A stretch of 64,000 nucleotides of DNA from Porphyromonas gingivalis ATCC 33277 (GCF_000010505.1 NC_010729.1:854501-918500), one strand, 5' to 3'. Counted from the stretch's first letter, positions 34,244 through 43,934 are shown. Made by a program: numbers and translations. Notes: generated from the sequence alone by a model not told the origin.

Positions 34244-34288
34244 TAAAAAAGACTACCTGTCCTAATAGCAAGGACAGGGAGCCTTTTG
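34244..34288 (-). terminator. Terminator after tonB
   Basis: CCTGTCCT (34256-34263) and AGGACAGG (34271-34278) pair. On the minus strand the stem is followed by TCTTTTTTATTTTA. Confidence 0.7.
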
Positions 34289-34372
34289 TATTCTTTAAGA
34301 AATGATTTGGCTACAAGGATGAAAGCCCACTTTACGTCTTCTTCGCTTGAGCACAGAAAGATCGGAGCGTGC

Positions 34373-35065
34373 TTATTGCAGCTTGAACTGGACGGGCTGG
34401 GTACAGCGTACACGCACAGCTCTTCCCTGCTGCATACCGGGCTTCCATTTGGGCATAGTCTGTATCACGCGGAGGGCTTCCTTGTCAAGTGCAGGGTCAA
34501 TACCCTTAACAACAGTTGCCTGTGTCACAGAACCATCTTTTTCGACCACGAAACGAACGATTACCTTACCTTGGATGCCCATTTCGGCAGCCTGCTCGGG
34601 ATAGACCAAATTTTTACTAAGCCATTTAGAGAGAGCTGTATAACCACCCGGGAACTCTGCCGGACTTTCTACCACTTCGTGGATTTTGTCCTCTTCTTCC
34701 TCAACTTTGACGGGGGCAACGGGCGCAGGCGGGGGCAACGGTTTGCTCTCATCGACAGAGACCAAAGCGATTTTCTCCACTTTCTGGGTGTTATCTACCA
34801 CCTTAAATTCTTCCGGCAGCTGTACCTCCTGTTGCTGGGGTTGCTCCGGCTCGGGCTGCTCCGGCTCCGGCTCGTTTTCTTCGAGCAGGATAGTTTCCTC
34901 CATGTCGGCAATATCCACTTTATCGCGTGTATAGGCCTCTATCTTATCGTAAGTACGATATTCCAAAGCTACATACACGATCGCGAGAGCTACGACAAGC
35001 CCCAAAAGGAAGTTCAAACCTTTTCCTTTCTCCAAGTCGGCCTTAGGCGATTTCTTGATTTCCAT
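34373..35065 (-). CDS. tonB: TonB energy transducer
   Basis: The start at 35065 (MEIKKSPKADLEKGKGLNF) is usual for Bacteroidetes TonB; an upstream ATG would add 13 residues. The 230-residue protein has one membrane helix (about 19-37), then an acidic/proline segment with Glu-Pro repeats (NEPEPEQPEPEQPQQQ). A Pro-rich stretch (LPPPAPVAPVKVEEEE) follows. The C-terminal TonB domain (about 145-230) has LSKNLVYPEQAAEMGIQGKV and IVRFVVEKDGSVTQATVVKG. It transfers energy from ExbB/ExbD to outer-membrane receptors. The exb operon lies 2.4 kb downstream on the same strand. A minus-strand TATTTTTG box lies at 35102-35109. Confidence 0.94.
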   Translation of the reverse strand: MEIKKSPKADLEKGKGLNFLLGLVVALAIVYVALEYRTYDKIEAYTRDKVDIADMEETILLEENEPEPEQPEPEQPQQQEVQLPEEFKVVDNTQKVEKIALVSVDESKPLPPPAPVAPVKVEEEEDKIHEVVESPAEFPGGYTALSKWLSKNLVYPEQAAEMGIQGKVIVRFVVEKDGSVTQATVVKGIDPALDKEALRVIQTMPKWKPGMQQGRAVRVRCTQPVQFKLQ

Positions 35066-35198
35066 ATCCGATAGTATTGTTTTTGATTTCTTGCTTTGGG
35101 GCAAAAATACAAAGTTTTTTCATCCCCAATTCGTTTTGGTAGGAAAAAATCAGGCGTATGGGGCAAATTGCAGGCTGCAAAAATCAGATGTTGGTCCT

Positions 35199-35441
35199 AT
35201 GAGTCAAATTGCAGGCTATTTTTCTTCTGATTCAGGGGTTTATCCCAATCCGGTGAAGGATGTACTGAATATTAAGCATGAAGGTGACTTCGGTGTCCGG
35301 ATATTTGATTTTTCAGGTCGTTTGGTGCTCTCTATGGAGAATACTCGCATGATCGGCGTGAAGTTTTTGACTGCCGGGGCCTATGTGATCAAACTCATGA
35401 CTCAAGGCAGCACACCGGCCGAACGCTTCATCAAGCTCTGA
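35199..35441 (+). pseudogene. Orphan T9SS type A C-terminal domain, probably a gene remnant
   Basis: An open frame of 80 codons from ATG 35199. From residue 15 on it is a full type A sorting domain: VYPNPVKDVLNIKHEGDFGV, then RIFDFSGRLVLS, LTAGAYVIKLM and ERFIKL at the very end. No signal peptide and no passenger domain precede it, and the frame upstream runs into non-coding DNA. The domain is normally the tail of exported proteins, so this is most likely the surviving end of a deleted gene. A small expressed protein is less likely because it could not reach the type IX apparatus. Confidence 0.6.
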
Positions 35442-35460
35442 TTCTATTAAGAATCGCTTC

Positions 35461-35511
35461 GAAAAGGAGGAAATGTCAGAACGAAAAGTTTCGGCATTTC
35501 CTCTTTCCTTT
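35461..35511. terminator. Bidirectional terminator
   Basis: GAGGAAATG (35467-35475) and CATTTCCTC (35495-35503) pair exactly. T-rich runs follow on both strands. It closes both the orphan CTD (+) and the DUF5686 gene (-). Confidence 0.65.
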
Positions 35512-35516
35512 AGAGG

Positions 35517-38135
35517 TCAGAAAGTGATCTGGAAGCGAGCACGGACTCCCCATTTATTCGGAGTCGTTTGTAATTGGGTGAAGCGTCGGAAGTATTCGAT
35601 GCGCAGGAGCCGGAAGATATTCTCCAGACCTATGCTCCCTTCCATGTACCATGTATGATTCATGGGGATAGTATTTTCGGGAAAGAGAAAACTACCGACC
35701 GATCCGGGCTTATTATGGGGAGTAAGATCTCCCCACATGCCATGAAAAGAAATTAATTCGCGCCAAGCCAACCGTTTGATGAGCGGAATACGATTGAGCA
35801 TAAGACCTTCCAGATGGTAGGTCAGATGAAACTGCGTGTATCGGTCAGCGATAAATTCCAATGGCTCCATCAACTGAAATGCTCCGCTTTGCAGAGTATA
35901 ACTCTCATTGACCGGTGGAATCTCCAAGAGAGGGTAGGGAGCATGTGTCCAAACTTGCCCTGCACGAACAGAGGCATCCAACATTCCGAAAAGAGAGAGC
36001 CAAATGTGATGTTTGTATCGGAATTCCGTACGCTGGTAGCCGAAGTCTCCTCCAAACAGGCCTGAAAATGCCATGCGGTGCTCCAGTTCGAACACGGGAG
36101 ATCGGCGCACTACATTGAAAGCCGTGTTCGGCCCTTTGCGACCGTTGTAGGGAATACGCCCCGGTTCATAGCGGAGGGTAAGCCCCAATTCCGTGGCGCG
36201 GTACGAATGGATCGGCCGTATCGTACCATCAGCCTCTACCTGATCGTAGCGTAGTGTGCCGGTAGGTTCGTCTCGGCGGTGGCTTCCCCAAATGATCGTA
36301 CTGAAATCAGGCCCCCAGTCTCTATCATATTCCAACCGATATTCTTCGACGTAGGATCGGCGCAAATTGTTCATAGTGCCGAGTATGACCGTTATGTTGT
36401 CCTTGAAGATAGGATCCACTACTTGTCCCGGCGTATACAGATCGTACGAGGCGATGAAAGAGAGATTGCGATGTGGAAATTCTTGCATGTACAGCTTCTT
36501 AGGAATAGAGGAGTAAGTAAGAGCACCTCTCCACTTCCATCGTTTGTCCTTGAACCCGTATGCAATATAACCTTGAGCGAAAAAATGCGGATTGAGAGCG
36601 GCCAGTGTCATGCCACCTACGCGCATACGGAAGCCCTCGATTTTGTTGCCTCCGAAGAGGGTATGCACAGGCCCGAAGTCGAATTTGGGGCGTATAGAGT
36701 CGTTCATCGCAATGGGGAATCCGAGATAACCGGTCAGCAGTGTTTTGGCGATGGTGGTAGATGCCTTGAATGTACGATCGTTGCGTAGATAATGCATGAA
36801 AGACAACAGCTTTTTCCCCGTGGAAGGCAGTGGTTCCGGTCTCATTACATTCCAGTAGCCATCCGTTTCGCGAGGAGCTGCCGCATCGTAAACCGAATCG
36901 GTAGCAAGAAAACCGACAGAAGACGGATCCCTGCCAATGCTTCCTTCACCGATGCGATAGTCGGAAAGGATACGGCTCTGCTCCACTTCCAACCCTTGAG
37001 GAATGAATGAAGTAGCCGATAATAATGCCTGAAAATCCTGCCGTTTCAGTACGCGATAGTATCGGGTCGTTTGTCCCGAAACATCTATACAGGGAACCCG
37101 TTGGAAATCTTGTGCTATGCGTAGGTGGGTCACCCAGTTCACATTGCTCGATATCGGCAGGTTCAGGATGATCCGACGTAACGAATAATCGCTCTTGACG
37201 ATCCAGAGCCTTCCCGTAAAGCCTGCACTCTCGGGATTGAAAGGAGAGAAAATCATTTCGATACAATCCTCATCCTCTATTCGCACAGTATCGGCAATGA
37301 AGTACTTGTAGAAACTTGTTGCAAAAGTGCTGCTCATCGGGCTGGGAAAGCGACTGAGCATGATGGGAATATCGTTGTCGTAGATATTGATCGGGCGGAA
37401 TATCTCTTCCAGATTGGTGGTCAGGGGACCCTCATCGAGCTTTTCGTCCACACCGTCCAGTCGTCGTGCCAATACTCGTGTACGCTCGCCTTTGTTGGGC
37501 AGTCGCTCGGTCTGTATCAGTTTCTCTCGCATGGATAGCGGCAGTATGCGCCTGTCGGTAAAGCGTGAGCTGTCTGCCCATTGTGCACACTGTTCGTGCT
37601 TGAGGTGCAAGAATCCTTCGTCCGATCGGAAATCATCGTCCGAGACAAGTATCCTTTCGTATGTACGGTAGCTGTACGCCGGTGCCGATTCTATCCGGTT
37701 GTTGTCCTTGGCCGCTATGGCTTTGCGGATCAGGTCCACAGCGGGGTTGTTTTTCTTGGAGTATTTCCGTCTCTTGGCTTTGACCACTACGCTGCTCAGT
37801 TGCAACTCCTCCGAAGCCAAAAGGATACGGCAGTGCATATTGCGCTTTTCGCTCGAACGCAATGAAAAAGTTTGCTTCCTGTATCCGGTCGATGATATGA
37901 TGATAGTCCGATCGTTATGGGGAGAAGTCAGGTCGAACATACCGGCGGCAGAGGTTACCGTGCCCACTCCTTTATTGTCGGCACAGAAGACCGAAGCATA
38001 GGGGATCGGCTCCAATGTAGCCGAATCCAATACCACTCCGGCGAAGCGAGTTTGCCCTGCGAGCGGTAGCATCCCCAATAAGAAAAGAGAGAGGAAGAAG
38101 AGAGAGAGAGCCGATTTCCTGCTTATAGCTGACAT
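35517..38135 (-). CDS. DUF5686 outer-membrane protein with carboxypeptidase-like domain
   Basis: The start at 38135 gives signal peptide MSAISRKSALSLFFLSLFLL ending near LAGQ. The 872-residue protein has an N-terminal CarboxypepD_reg-like domain (about 30-120: RFAGVVLDSATLEPIPYASV). A DUF5686 core follows, with VVKAKRRKYSKKNNPAVDLI. The C-terminal half is rich in aromatic beta-strands such as AQGYIAYGFKDKRWKWRGAL, and the protein ends RARFQITF, a terminal Phe as in outer-membrane barrels. It probably is a surface barrel of unknown substrate, with a look of TonB-dependent receptors lacking a plug. It is the last gene of the hpt-adk-obg-B3/4 unit, 40 bases after the B3/4 gene. Confidence 0.82.
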   Translation of the reverse strand: MSAISRKSALSLFFLSLFLLGMLPLAGQTRFAGVVLDSATLEPIPYASVFCADNKGVGTVTSAAGMFDLTSPHNDRTIIISSTGYRKQTFSLRSSEKRNMHCRILLASEELQLSSVVVKAKRRKYSKKNNPAVDLIRKAIAAKDNNRIESAPAYSYRTYERILVSDDDFRSDEGFLHLKHEQCAQWADSSRFTDRRILPLSMREKLIQTERLPNKGERTRVLARRLDGVDEKLDEGPLTTNLEEIFRPINIYDNDIPIMLSRFPSPMSSTFATSFYKYFIADTVRIEDEDCIEMIFSPFNPESAGFTGRLWIVKSDYSLRRIILNLPISSNVNWVTHLRIAQDFQRVPCIDVSGQTTRYYRVLKRQDFQALLSATSFIPQGLEVEQSRILSDYRIGEGSIGRDPSSVGFLATDSVYDAAAPRETDGYWNVMRPEPLPSTGKKLLSFMHYLRNDRTFKASTTIAKTLLTGYLGFPIAMNDSIRPKFDFGPVHTLFGGNKIEGFRMRVGGMTLAALNPHFFAQGYIAYGFKDKRWKWRGALTYSSIPKKLYMQEFPHRNLSFIASYDLYTPGQVVDPIFKDNITVILGTMNNLRRSYVEEYRLEYDRDWGPDFSTIIWGSHRRDEPTGTLRYDQVEADGTIRPIHSYRATELGLTLRYEPGRIPYNGRKGPNTAFNVVRRSPVFELEHRMAFSGLFGGDFGYQRTEFRYKHHIWLSLFGMLDASVRAGQVWTHAPYPLLEIPPVNESYTLQSGAFQLMEPLEFIADRYTQFHLTYHLEGLMLNRIPLIKRLAWRELISFHGMWGDLTPHNKPGSVGSFLFPENTIPMNHTWYMEGSIGLENIFRLLRIEYFRRFTQLQTTPNKWGVRARFQITF

Positions 38136-38175
38136 TGCTGATGTTTGCATGAGAGGGTCTTTCGCCTGCGGGCGG

Positions 38176-38892
38176 TCAATGCGGAATAGTCAAAAATACC
38201 GGATCGGCACCATCTTCGGCACTGACGATCTGTGTACTTATGTCCGAAGCACCGGCATAAAGCTTGAGCAAGCGTACTGCTTCGGCGACTGCCTCTTCGA
38301 GACAGTCCGAATGAGTCCGATCCACACCGAAATCATTGATGAATATGAGCGTATTCTTCGTGATGTCGTCCACGCTCGTTCGTTCGTGGTCGCTGGTAGG
38401 AGTGGCGAAAGCACCGTTCTCGTCGCGATAGACAGGCAGGCCTTCGATATTCAATTCGCCACGTCCGATTCCGACAAAAGGTTCGTCTGCATATCCCACG
38501 CCGAATACAATGTCGGAGCCTACCTTATCACGGTCGAATACCCCGATAGAGTACCCTGTACGAAGAGATAAAAGGTTGCCTATGTCCACCAAAGCATTGA
38601 TATAATAAAGCCCCAATCCGCGTACTACACGTCGGGACAACTGCTCGGCAGACGGCCTGTAGCGGTTAGGATCCTTGCCGGTACGTTTGTAGCAGCTGCG
38701 TGTGGCTGCTATGGCAGGGATTTCTTTGATGGCCGGGAGGTCGCAAGTCTGTATCAGCCGATCGGCCTCTCTGTTCATCTCATCTATAAGAGTGGATGGC
38801 GACCGGCCTGCTGCAACTTTGGCCGTTACCACTCCTACGCGAAAAGCCGGACAATGATGCAGAATAGGTACGTCAAAGCTGATCCGGTGCAT
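38176..38892 (-). CDS. B3/B4 tRNA-binding domain protein
   Basis: The start at 38892 ([20 protein letters not shown]) gives 238 residues and overlaps the end of obg by 20 bases; upstream Met codons lie deeper inside obg. The protein is a stand-alone B3/B4 domain like that of the phenylalanyl-tRNA synthetase beta subunit. Typical elements are [19 protein letters not shown], the following [19 protein letters not shown] and [18 protein letters not shown]. Stand-alone forms are suspected to edit or bind misacylated tRNA. That role is not established for this gene. Confidence 0.85.
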   Translation of the reverse strand: MHRISFDVPILHHCPAFRVGVVTAKVAAGRSPSTLIDEMNREADRLIQTCDLPAIKEIPAIAATRSCYKRTGKDPNRYRPSAEQLSRRVVRGLGLYYINALVDIGNLLSLRTGYSIGVFDRDKVGSDIVFGVGYADEPFVGIGRGELNIEGLPVYRDENGAFATPTSDHERTSVDDITKNTLIFINDFGVDRTHSDCLEEAVAEAVRLLKLYAGASDISTQIVSAEDGADPVFLTIPH

Positions 38893-40057
38893 CGTCTCCT
38901 TCGTTATCGTATTCGATCTCCAAATCAAAATCAATGTCGTCGAGACCTTCTTCATCCTCGTCGTCTTCTATCGATGCCGGGAACAAATCGTCCTCCTCAT
39001 CCCATGTAAGACTGGTCAAATCAAGAGCTTGGCGTACTATGCTGTCCGGCTCGTGAAGGGTCTCCTTGCTGAGTTCTTTCCACAAGGTATCCTTTAGCTC
39101 TTCCAGTCCCTGTTGTGCCACGGCAGAAATGAAAACTACGGGCAAGCCTGTCGGCAGCTCCTCCCGAAGCATCTCGCACAGCTCTTCGTCGATGAGGTCG
39201 CACTTGGTTATGGCCAGCACTTTGCGCTTTTGTGCCAACTCTTCGTTGTATGCCACCAGCTCCCGACTGAGTATCTCGTATTCCTTGGCAATGTTGTCCG
39301 TATCGGCCGGAATCATGAAGAGGAGCAAAGCGTTCCTTTCGATGTGCCGCAGGAAACGCAGTCCCAGTCCTTTCCCCGATGAAGCCCCTTCGATGATGCC
39401 CGGGATGTCCGCCATTACAAAGGATCGCTTGTCTCGATAGGCTACGATACCGAGATTGGGTTCCAGCGTAGTGAACGGATAGTTGGCGATCTTCGGCTTT
39501 GCAGCAGTGAGCACTGATAGCAGTGTCGATTTGCCGGCATTGGGAAATCCGACCAGACCGACATCGGCCAGCATCTTGAGCTGCATGATCACCATACGCT
39601 CCTGTGCCGGCTCGCCGGGCTGAGCATATCGGGGGGCCTGATTGGTAGCGGTCTTGAAGAACGTATTGCCGTGTCCGCCTCGGCCTCCCTGGAGCAGCAT
39701 CACCTGCTGTCCGTGCTCGGTAATGTCTGTGATAAACTCACCCGTATCGGCATCGTAAACAGCCGTCCCGCAGGGGACTTCTATGATACGATCCTCTCCG
39801 TTCGCTCCGGTACTTCGCTTGGCTCCGCCGCTCTGTCCGTTCGTAGCCATGATATGACGGTCATAGCGCAGATGCAGCAGTGTCCAATAATTCCGATTGC
39901 CACGGAGAAAGACATGTCCGCCACGGCCTCCGTCGCCTCCGTCCGGGCCACCTTTGGGGATATACTTCTCCCTGCGGAAGTGCGTAGAGCCTCTCCCTCC
40001 CTTGCCCGAACGGCAGTATATCTTGACGTAATCGACGAAATTGGACTCTGCTGCCAT
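38873..40057 (-). CDS. obg: Obg-family GTPase
   Basis: A 394-residue GTPase. The glycine-rich Obg domain covers 1-160 ([34 protein letters not shown]). The G domain has G1 [12 protein letters not shown]3 [17 protein letters not shown] and G4 ITKCD. The C-terminus after about 335 is an acidic tail ([20 protein letters not shown]) instead of the longer OCT domain. Obg proteins act in late 50S ribosome assembly and stress control. The gene sits 9 bases after adk and overlaps the B3/4 gene. Confidence 0.95.
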   Translation of the reverse strand: MAAESNFVDYVKIYCRSGKGGRGSTHFRREKYIPKGGPDGGDGGRGGHVFLRGNRNYWTLLHLRYDRHIMATNGQSGGAKRSTGANGEDRIIEVPCGTAVYDADTGEFITDITEHGQQVMLLQGGRGGHGNTFFKTATNQAPRYAQPGEPAQERMVIMQLKMLADVGLVGFPNAGKSTLLSVLTAAKPKIANYPFTTLEPNLGIVAYRDKRSFVMADIPGIIEGASSGKGLGLRFLRHIERNALLLFMIPADTDNIAKEYEILSRELVAYNEELAQKRKVLAITKCDLIDEELCEMLREELPTGLPVVFISAVAQQGLEELKDTLWKELSKETLHEPDSIVRQALDLTSLTWDEEDDLFPASIEDDEDEEGLDDIDFDLEIEYDNEGDDAPDQL

Positions 40058-40066
40058 ACGATGGAT

Positions 40067-40651
40067 TTAGTTAGAGACTTTGCGGAACTTGTCCACAATG
40101 GGAGCGATACGCAAAGCGATCTCTTCTATCGTCCCCGTACCTACCACGTTGTGCAGCACATTCTTCCGGGTGAAGAAATCCACTAATGGTGCAGTCTCGT
40201 TGGCATATACATCCAGACGCTTGCGAATGGTCTCGATGTTGTCATCCGATCGGCCACTGATCTTTCCTCTGTTCAGGAGGCGTTCGATGAGCATTTCCTC
40301 GGGTACTTGCAGATTCAGCACTATGTCCACCTTCCATCCATGATGTGCGAGCATCGTCTCCATGGCTTCTGCTTGGGGAATGGTACGTGGAAATCCGTCG
40401 AAGATAATCCCTTCGGTATCGACCAAAGTGCTGATGAGCTTTTCCATCATGTCCACGATCAGGCTGTCAGGTACGAGGTGTCCCTCGTTGATGTAGCCGG
40501 CTGCTGCTTGGCCCAGTTCGGTCTGAGCTTTGATTTCGGCACGAAGCAACTCTCCGGTTGAAATATGCCGGAATCCATATCGACGGATCAGTTCTTCGCT
40601 TTGGGTGCCCTTCCCGGAACCGGGAGCACCGAAGATTAGTACGTTAAGCAT
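40067..40651 (-). CDS. adk: Adenylate kinase
   Basis: A 194-residue enzyme with P-loop GAPGSGKGTQ at 8-17, followed by FRHISTGELLRAEI. FDGFPRTIPQAEAM is the AMP-binding segment and SGRSDDNIETIRKRL carries the LID arginines. The length corresponds to the short-LID type without zinc cysteines. It interconverts ATP, ADP and AMP. The ATG directly follows the hpt stop codon, which shows co-transcription. Confidence 0.96.
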   Translation of the reverse strand: MLNVLIFGAPGSGKGTQSEELIRRYGFRHISTGELLRAEIKAQTELGQAAAGYINEGHLVPDSLIVDMMEKLISTLVDTEGIIFDGFPRTIPQAEAMETMLAHHGWKVDIVLNLQVPEEMLIERLLNRGKISGRSDDNIETIRKRLDVYANETAPLVDFFTRKNVLHNVVGTGTIEEIALRIAPIVDKFRKVSN

Positions 40652-41188
40652 CTATTCTTTTATTTTATAGATGTCCTGGTACATGCGTCCCAGATCATCA
40701 TAGTCAAGGCCGTGTCCTACGATAAAGTCATTGCCGATCTCCAAGCCTACATAATCGGTATGGATATCGCATTTGAGTGCAGCGGGTTTGGTCAGCATAG
40801 CTGCTATGCGCACCTCTTTGGCTCCAAGTTCGTAGAAATTCTCCTTTACGCAACTCATCGTATAGCCCGAATCAATCAGATCTTCTACGATGACCACTGT
40901 CCTGCCACGCATGTCGGCCGTCACGGGCATAATCTCCTTGAGCACGAATGTGCTCTGCATACCGCAATAGCTGGAGTAGCGGGCGAAATCCACTTGATAA
41001 CTCTCATCGAGAGCCTGCATCAGTTCGGCTGCAAACATAAACGAGCCGTTCATGATACAGACGAATAGGGGATTGTCCTCATGCAGATCCCGTTTGATCT
41101 CGGCAGCCATCCTCTTAATGGCTTCATGTATGCGAGTCGCCGGAATGTAAATCTCAAACTCTTTGTCTTTCAGTTTGATTGTTCTCAT
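40652..41188 (-). CDS. hpt: Hypoxanthine phosphoribosyltransferase
   Basis: The start is placed at 41188 (MRTIKLKDKEFEIYIP); an ATG 9 bases earlier is possible. The 178-residue enzyme has the PRPP-binding loop VVIVEDLIDSGYTM near residue 98, preceded by FVCIMNGSFMFAAELMQ. The C-terminal YVGLEIGNDFIVGHGLDYDD is typical of bacterial HPRT. It salvages hypoxanthine and guanine to nucleotides. It is the first gene of a five-gene unit running through adk, obg, B3/4 and DUF5686. A TATATTTG box lies about 30 bases upstream. Confidence 0.94.
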   Translation of the reverse strand: MRTIKLKDKEFEIYIPATRIHEAIKRMAAEIKRDLHEDNPLFVCIMNGSFMFAAELMQALDESYQVDFARYSSYCGMQSTFVLKEIMPVTADMRGRTVVIVEDLIDSGYTMSCVKENFYELGAKEVRIAAMLTKPAALKCDIHTDYVGLEIGNDFIVGHGLDYDDLGRMYQDIYKIKE

Positions 41189-41218
41189 TTGTCGCAATGA
41201 CTTTCTTTATTGTGCGTG

Positions 41219-41226
41219 CAAATATA
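41219..41226 (-). promoter_or_regulatory. Promoter -7 box of the hpt operon (TATATTTG)
   Basis: Minus-strand TATATTTG matches TAnnTTTG, with a predicted leader of about 25 bases to ATG 41188. No clear -33 element is present. Confidence 0.55.
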
Positions 41227-41742
41227 GCCATTTTGCATAGGGCAGCTGCATAGAAACGACTCCGTATTATATATAAGGAGGCGATCGTATAAGGATGCGT
41301 TTGGGATAATCTCGCGAATCCCATGTTCTGATAGTTTACGCCCCGAATTTTTTAGGTTTCTACCTCCTAAAAACGTGGCGCGGGAAAATTTTTCTTTTGG
41401 TGCGAGAAGTGAAAAAAACACGTGCCGGAACGAAAAAGTTGCGGTTCCACTTTTTCAGAAAACACGTGCCACAGTCGGAGCGTTTCCGGTTCGTGTTTTT
41501 ATGTTGGCAGGTTATGAGCATGTGCCTGCAAGGGTGATGTGCAATGTCGAAAATAGGTCGGATCAGATAAAAACAGCTGCCACAAGTACTACACGCCGGT
41601 TTGTTTAATAAGTCAGAGACGGATTCTTTTCTATTGATTACTAATGGTATAATGGCGACTTTTTCTCTGTGGAGAGGTTCTCGGGCGGAATGGAAATAAC
41701 CGTGAATTTTCCCGAAAAGAGTCGGTTGCATGGAAAAGTCTG

Positions 41743-41750
41743 TACCTTTG
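41743..41750 (+). promoter_or_regulatory. Promoter -7 box of fbp (TACCTTTG)
   Basis: TACCTTTG matches TAnnTTTG, 31 bases before ATG 41782. The -33 element is weak. Confidence 0.5.
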
Positions 41751-41781
41751 GAAGAATTATAAACCAAAAATTTTGCACCAC

Positions 41782-43779
41782 ATGGCTAACGATAAGACGC
41801 AGACCGTGCAGATGCTCAAGCACGATTTGGACTATTTGGAATTGCTCTCGGAGAGTTTCCCGACAGCGACGGAAGTAGCTACGGAGATTATCAATCTTGA
41901 AGCTATATTGAATCTGCCTAAAGGAACAGAACACTTCCTGGCGGACATTCACGGCGAATACGAAGCCTTTATCCATGTGCTCAAGAATGCTTCCGGTAGT
42001 ATTCGGAGAAAGGTAGACGAGGTCTTCGGCGGTCAGTTGCGCCAGAATCAGAAGCGAGAGCTGTGCACCCTGATCTATTATCCTCGCGAGAAACTCGAAC
42101 TCGTGAAGCAAAGTGATGAGCGGATGGAGGACTGGTATATGGTCACGCTGAATCAGCTGATCAAAGTGTGTCAGAAAGCTGCAGAGAAATATACTCGCTC
42201 CAAGGTACGTAAGACCCTTCCTCCCAAGTACAGCTATATCATTCAGGAGCTACTCCACGAAGATGGTGTCAATCCCAATAAATCGGCTTATATCAGCAGC
42301 ATCTTTTCCTCTATAATATCCACAGGGTGTGCCGATGACTTTATCATTGCCATTAGTGAGACCATCCAGCGGCTGGTCATCGACCATCTGCACGTGGTAG
42401 GGGATGTCTTCGACCGTGGCCCCGGAGCACATATCATCATGGATACCCTTATGAAGTATCATCATTTCGATATACAGTGGGGCAATCATGACATGCTGTG
42501 GATGGGAGCTGCTGTGGGCAATGCCTCTTGTATGGCCAATGTGGTGCGTATAGCACTGCGCTATGCCAATTTGGATACATTGGAGAGCGGATACGGTATT
42601 AACTTGTTGCCTTTGGCGCGTTTCGCCATGGACACTTATGCGGACGATCCCTGTACCGTATTTAAGCCCAAACTGGCTCAGGCCGACCAGACGTATGATG
42701 ACAAGAGCGTCTATCTGATCAGTCAGATGCACAAAGCCATATCTATCATTCAGTTCAAGCTGGAGCACCAGATCATAGCCCGTCATCCGGAGTACAAGAT
42801 GGACAATCGGGATTTGTTCCATCTGGTGAACTTCACCGATGGTACCATCAAGCTGTCGAGTGGCGTATATCCGATGTTGGATATGAATTTCCCGACCGTG
42901 GATCCGGCCGATCCGTATGCACTGACAGAGCAAGAGCAGAATATCGTAGATCGTCTGATGGGCTGTTTTATGCGGAGTGAAAAACTGCAAAACCATCTCA
43001 AATGCCTCTATCGTCATGGCAGTATGTACCTGACGTATAATATGAATCTGCTCTACCATGCTTCTATCCCTCTGAACAAGGATAAGTCGCTCAAGAAAGT
43101 ACGGGTAGGGGACAAGACCTATGCCGGACGCGAATTGCTCGACAAGGTGGAAGAGATGATCCGTACCGCATATGTGGCTCCCGAGAAAAGCGATCAGAGA
43201 CTTGCGGCTGTGGACTACATGTGGTACCTCTGGTGCGGACCGGATTCTCCTCTTTTCGACAAAGCTATGATGACTACTTTCGAGCGTTACTTCATCGAAG
43301 ATAAGGCTACGCATCATGAGGAAAAGGGTTACTACTACGTCTATCGTCAGGAGAAAGCCGTTTGTGAGATGATCCTCAAAGAGTTTGGGCTTGAAGGTCC
43401 TGATACGCATATAATCAACGGGCACGTTCCGGTGAAGGCCAAGAAAGGGGAGCTTCCTATCGGAGCTGAAGGCAAACTGATGTTGATAGATGGCGGATTC
43501 AGCAAGGCATATCAGTCAAGTACGGGGATCGCCGGGTATACGCTGATATTTAACTCTCAGGGATTGCATCTTGTACAGCACGAACCGTTTAGTTCCACAC
43601 GCAAGGCTATCGAAGAGATGGAGGACATCAAGAGTATCACGGTGGTGCGTGAGGTCACATCCCATCGTATGCTGGTAAAGGATACGGACAATGGCCACTT
43701 GCTGAGCAAGCAGGTTGAAAACCTCAAAAAACTCCTTCAGGCGTACAGCTACGGACTGATCAAGGAACGAAAAAAATAG
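41782..43779 (+). CDS. fbp: Fructose-1,6-bisphosphatase class III
   Basis: ATG 41782 (MANDKTQTVQMLKHDL) is preferred over an in-frame TTG three codons upstream. At 665 residues it is a full-length class III enzyme. The metallophosphatase motifs are LADIHGEYEAF near residue 57, GDVFDRGPGAHIIMDTL near 207, WGNHDMLWMGAAVGN near 235, and NGHVPVKAKKGELPIG with IDGGFSKAYQ near 545-575. It removes the 1-phosphate of fructose-1,6-bisphosphate in gluconeogenesis, which a peptide-fermenting organism needs for sugar precursors. It is the first plus-strand gene of a three-gene stretch. Confidence 0.95.
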   Translation: MANDKTQTVQMLKHDLDYLELLSESFPTATEVATEIINLEAILNLPKGTEHFLADIHGEYEAFIHVLKNASGSIRRKVDEVFGGQLRQNQKRELCTLIYYPREKLELVKQSDERMEDWYMVTLNQLIKVCQKAAEKYTRSKVRKTLPPKYSYIIQELLHEDGVNPNKSAYISSIFSSIISTGCADDFIIAISETIQRLVIDHLHVVGDVFDRGPGAHIIMDTLMKYHHFDIQWGNHDMLWMGAAVGNASCMANVVRIALRYANLDTLESGYGINLLPLARFAMDTYADDPCTVFKPKLAQADQTYDDKSVYLISQMHKAISIIQFKLEHQIIARHPEYKMDNRDLFHLVNFTDGTIKLSSGVYPMLDMNFPTVDPADPYALTEQEQNIVDRLMGCFMRSEKLQNHLKCLYRHGSMYLTYNMNLLYHASIPLNKDKSLKKVRVGDKTYAGRELLDKVEEMIRTAYVAPEKSDQRLAAVDYMWYLWCGPDSPLFDKAMMTTFERYFIEDKATHHEEKGYYYVYRQEKAVCEMILKEFGLEGPDTHIINGHVPVKAKKGELPIGAEGKLMLIDGGFSKAYQSSTGIAGYTLIFNSQGLHLVQHEPFSSTRKAIEEMEDIKSITVVREVTSHRMLVKDTDNGHLLSKQVENLKKLLQAYSYGLIKERKK

Positions 43780-43934
43780 CGTGGTAAGAGAGACAGGAGT
43801 GGCTTTAATCTCGGATTATGGCGGACGGATATGTTATTCGCCCTTCGTTCTCCCGATTGGCCATTTTGCTCCGGATAATGATTAGGAGTGGCAGAGTCCG
43901 CTTCCGATATTTCTAATTCATAGATAATACGACG

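Larger units (their letters stand above)
35066..35516. other. Intergenic stretch holding an orphan CTD
   Basis: Between tonB and the DUF5686 gene lie a TATTTTTG box for tonB (35102-35109), two 19-base direct repeats 41 bases apart (35158-35176 and 35199-35217, 17 of 19 identical), the CTD fragment at 35199-35441 and a hairpin at 35461-35511. Confidence 0.7.
41189..41781. other. Divergent intergenic stretch hpt / fbp
   Basis: Holds the hpt promoter box (41219-41226) and the fbp promoter box (41743-41750). In between is a G+C-richer patch with two copies of AAAACACGTGCC (about 41417 and 41463) and the related word ACGTGGCGCGGGAAAATTT (about 41379). CACGTG is self-complementary. No gene is recognised. 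Confidence 0.6.

Noticed and set aside
42250-43425. 391-codon minus-strand frame opposite fbp
   Set aside because: Antisense shadow of the class III bisphosphatase with all its metal motifs on the plus strand.
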